Below the pieces are notes generated by a model, which saw nothing but the letters and a program-made list of their open reading frames with translations, did no database searches and was not told where the DNA came from. Source: Planctomycetota bacterium (GTDB lineage Bacteria; Planctomycetota; Planctomycetia; Pirellulales; Thermoguttaceae). From it: a DNA stretch of 7,463 nucleotides. Below, piece by piece: positions 6,762 to 7,463 of this stretch. Position 1 is the first letter of the stretch, and each line of letters opens with the position of its first letter. The translations under genes were made by a program, and so were the position numbers. The stretch lies in assembly GCA_025356915.1 (NCBI GenBank), contig JANXQG010000671.1, positions 1 through 7,463 of the forward strand, given 5' to 3'.

Positions 6762-7306
6762 GTAACAATCTGTGGCTTGGCCTGACGGTGGCGGTGACTT
6801 GCGCGATTGCAGGGGGCGGCTGCACATCCAGCCCCTCGGATGCCCCAAAGACTTCTGCCAGTGCCCCGAAAGACAAAGCGGAACCCGCCGCTCCGAAGCA
6901 TGATCACAAAGCCCCCGGCAAGCATGGTGGCCAGCAGCAGTTGCTAGGCAACCACGAATACCATGCTGAACTGGCCGACAACGACACTACCGGAGAAGTG
7001 GCGATCTATATTACGGACGGCGAGTTCAAACCCGTCACCGTACCGGAAAAGGAGATGTTCCTGACGGCCGTTGTTGCGGGGCAACCCAAAGAGTTCGTGC
7101 TGGTGAGCGACACCAATCCGCCCGGGGGCCAGCCGCGATTCGTACTCGTTGACAAGCAGCTTTGCGATGCGGTCTGTAAGGGGGGAGAAGGCGTGCGTCT
7201 CAACGCCACGATCAAGGGAAAACCTTACGCGGCGACATACACGACGTCGGGCAACACCGACCAGGAGCATGAACACGGCGCGAAGACTGCCGACAAGCAC
7301 GATTGA
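6755..7306 (+). CDS. His-rich putative lipoprotein, last gene of the metal cassette
   Basis: The product has 183 residues. ATG 6755 has a strong AAGGAG 7 nt upstream. A signal sequence (LWLGLTVAVTCAIAGGGC) ends at Cys23. AGGGC is an imperfect lipobox (Gly at -3), so lipidation is probable rather than certain. A low-complexity Pro/Ala/Lys/Ser linker (24-56) with KHDHK and KHGG leads to a compact domain of about 100 residues rich in beta strand (YHAELADND, GEVAIYITDGEF, EFVLVSDT, PRFVLVDKQL, VRLNATIKGKPYAATY). Cys137 and Cys141 form a CxxxC. The C-terminus is His-rich (DQEHEHGAKTADKHD). I recognise the HGG...YHAEL...GxVxVYIxDG pattern from uncharacterised planctomycete proteins next to metal efflux genes, but no defined family. 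The inferred role is metal binding or delivery on the periplasmic face, from position and His content. It is intact and is the last gene before the repeat at 7320. Confidence 0.82.
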   Translation: MHCNNLWLGLTVAVTCAIAGGGCTSSPSDAPKTSASAPKDKAEPAAPKHDHKAPGKHGGQQQLLGNHEYHAELADNDTTGEVAIYITDGEFKPVTVPEKEMFLTAVVAGQPKEFVLVSDTNPPGGQPRFVLVDKQLCDAVCKGGEGVRLNATIKGKPYAATYTTSGNTDQEHEHGAKTADKHD

Positions 7307-7319
7307 CCGACAGGGTATT

Positions 7320-7361
7320 CTCCCCTCCCCCGTACTCGGGAGAGGGGCAGGGTGTGAGGGC
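7320..7361 (-). repeat. 42-bp hairpin repeat, copy 2 (inverted)
   Basis: On the minus strand this reads as the same unit as 1205-1246, differing at 3 of 42 positions. The stem CCCCTCCCCCG (7322-7332) and CGGGAGAGGGG (7337-7347) has one mismatch and a four-base loop TACT. It begins 14 bp after the lipoprotein stop, so it may protect the 3' end of the cassette mRNA or weakly terminate it, but no T-run follows. With copy 1 it brackets the whole cassette in inverted orientation. Confidence 0.8.
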
Positions 7362-7403
7362 ATGAAGGACCGGCGAATCAATAAGTGTCGGGTTTTCGGA
7401 ACG

Positions 7404-7463
7404 ATAGGGGTAGGGAAGGCCGATTGATTTCGGCCTCCCCTCCCTCCAAACCGGACGGGCGGA
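7404..7463 (-). mobile_element. Group II intron, 3' end (domain VI and part of domain V), truncated by the window edge
   Basis: Read on the minus strand, 7463-7448 ends in CGTCCGGTTT, the typical 3' half of a group II domain V. The 5' half with the AGC triad is beyond the edge. A short linker leads into a domain VI-like hairpin. The pairs are 7430-7436 with 7423-7417 (7 bp), then 7437-7441 with 7416-7412 (one G-U), an unpaired A at 7411, then 7442-7444 with 7410-7408. The loop is AATCAA. The bulged A is followed by exactly seven nucleotides (CCCCTAT), which fits the branch-point rule, and the intron would end in AT (AY consensus) at 7404. The 3' exon would start at 7403. Any intron-encoded reverse transcriptase would lie to the right, on the minus strand. 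A simple hairpin terminator is the alternative, but the domain V half and the branch spacing argue for an intron. Confidence 0.65.

Noticed and set aside
1265..7389. TAAGTGTC shared at 1265-1272 and 7382-7389 as possible target-site duplications of a mobile cassette
   Set aside because: An 8-base match between two places is expected by chance many times in a window of this size, and no further flanking similarity or transposase gene supports it.
7149..7427. A 92-codon plus-strand frame at the right end
   Set aside because: It overlaps the lipoprotein gene in another frame and runs through the hairpin repeat and the putative intron end. It has no protein-like character.

Overview
The window reads as bacterial chromosome with dense, mostly plus-strand genes, moderate-to-high GC, and structured repeat elements between genes. 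The RND pump, its adaptor, the Cys/His-rich small secreted protein and the His-rich lipoprotein resemble proteins I associate with Planctomycetota (Pirellulales-like). That assignment is inference from protein style, and no rRNA or other marker gene is present to confirm it.

Layout. (1) 1-1070: the end of a 2-hydroxyacyl-CoA dehydratase/benzoyl-CoA reductase-type subunit overlaps by ATGA a complete HgdC-type ATP-dependent activase. The activase keeps both cluster cysteines, at the same residue numbers (127 and 166) I recall for Acidaminococcus HgdC. (2) 1071-1285: an intergenic region with a good sigma70-like promoter (extended -10) and a 42-bp hairpin repeat. (3) 1286-7306: a four-gene metal-handling cassette. 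Its genes are a small secreted Cys/His-rich protein, a membrane-fusion adaptor (CusB/CzcB type), an RND pump (CusA/CzcA type) and a His-rich lipoprotein. No outer-membrane channel (CusC/CzcC) or regulator gene lies inside the window. (4) 7307-7463: a second, inverted copy of the 42-bp hairpin repeat, then what looks like the 3' end of a group II intron on the minus strand, cut by the window edge inside domain V.

How the genes fit together. The first two genes belong to radical dehydratase chemistry: the activase uses ATP to drive one electron into the dehydratase. They appear unrelated to the cassette, which has its own promoter candidate. In the cassette, the adaptor and pump should form the inner-membrane and periplasmic parts of a tripartite metal exporter. 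The two small exported proteins at its ends, both rich in His and Cys, probably bind or buffer the metal outside the cytoplasm. The metal cannot be read with confidence, because by eye the pump lacks the CusA methionine triad and has a DD pair in its TM4 motif.

Most notable non-coding structure: a group II intron end at the right edge; an 81-bp in-frame tandem duplication covering the pump's C-terminus, its stop codon and the next gene's ribosome site and start; a perfect 8-bp dyad just upstream of the adaptor gene; a long imperfect hairpin between adaptor and pump; and the two inverted 42-bp repeats that bracket the cassette.
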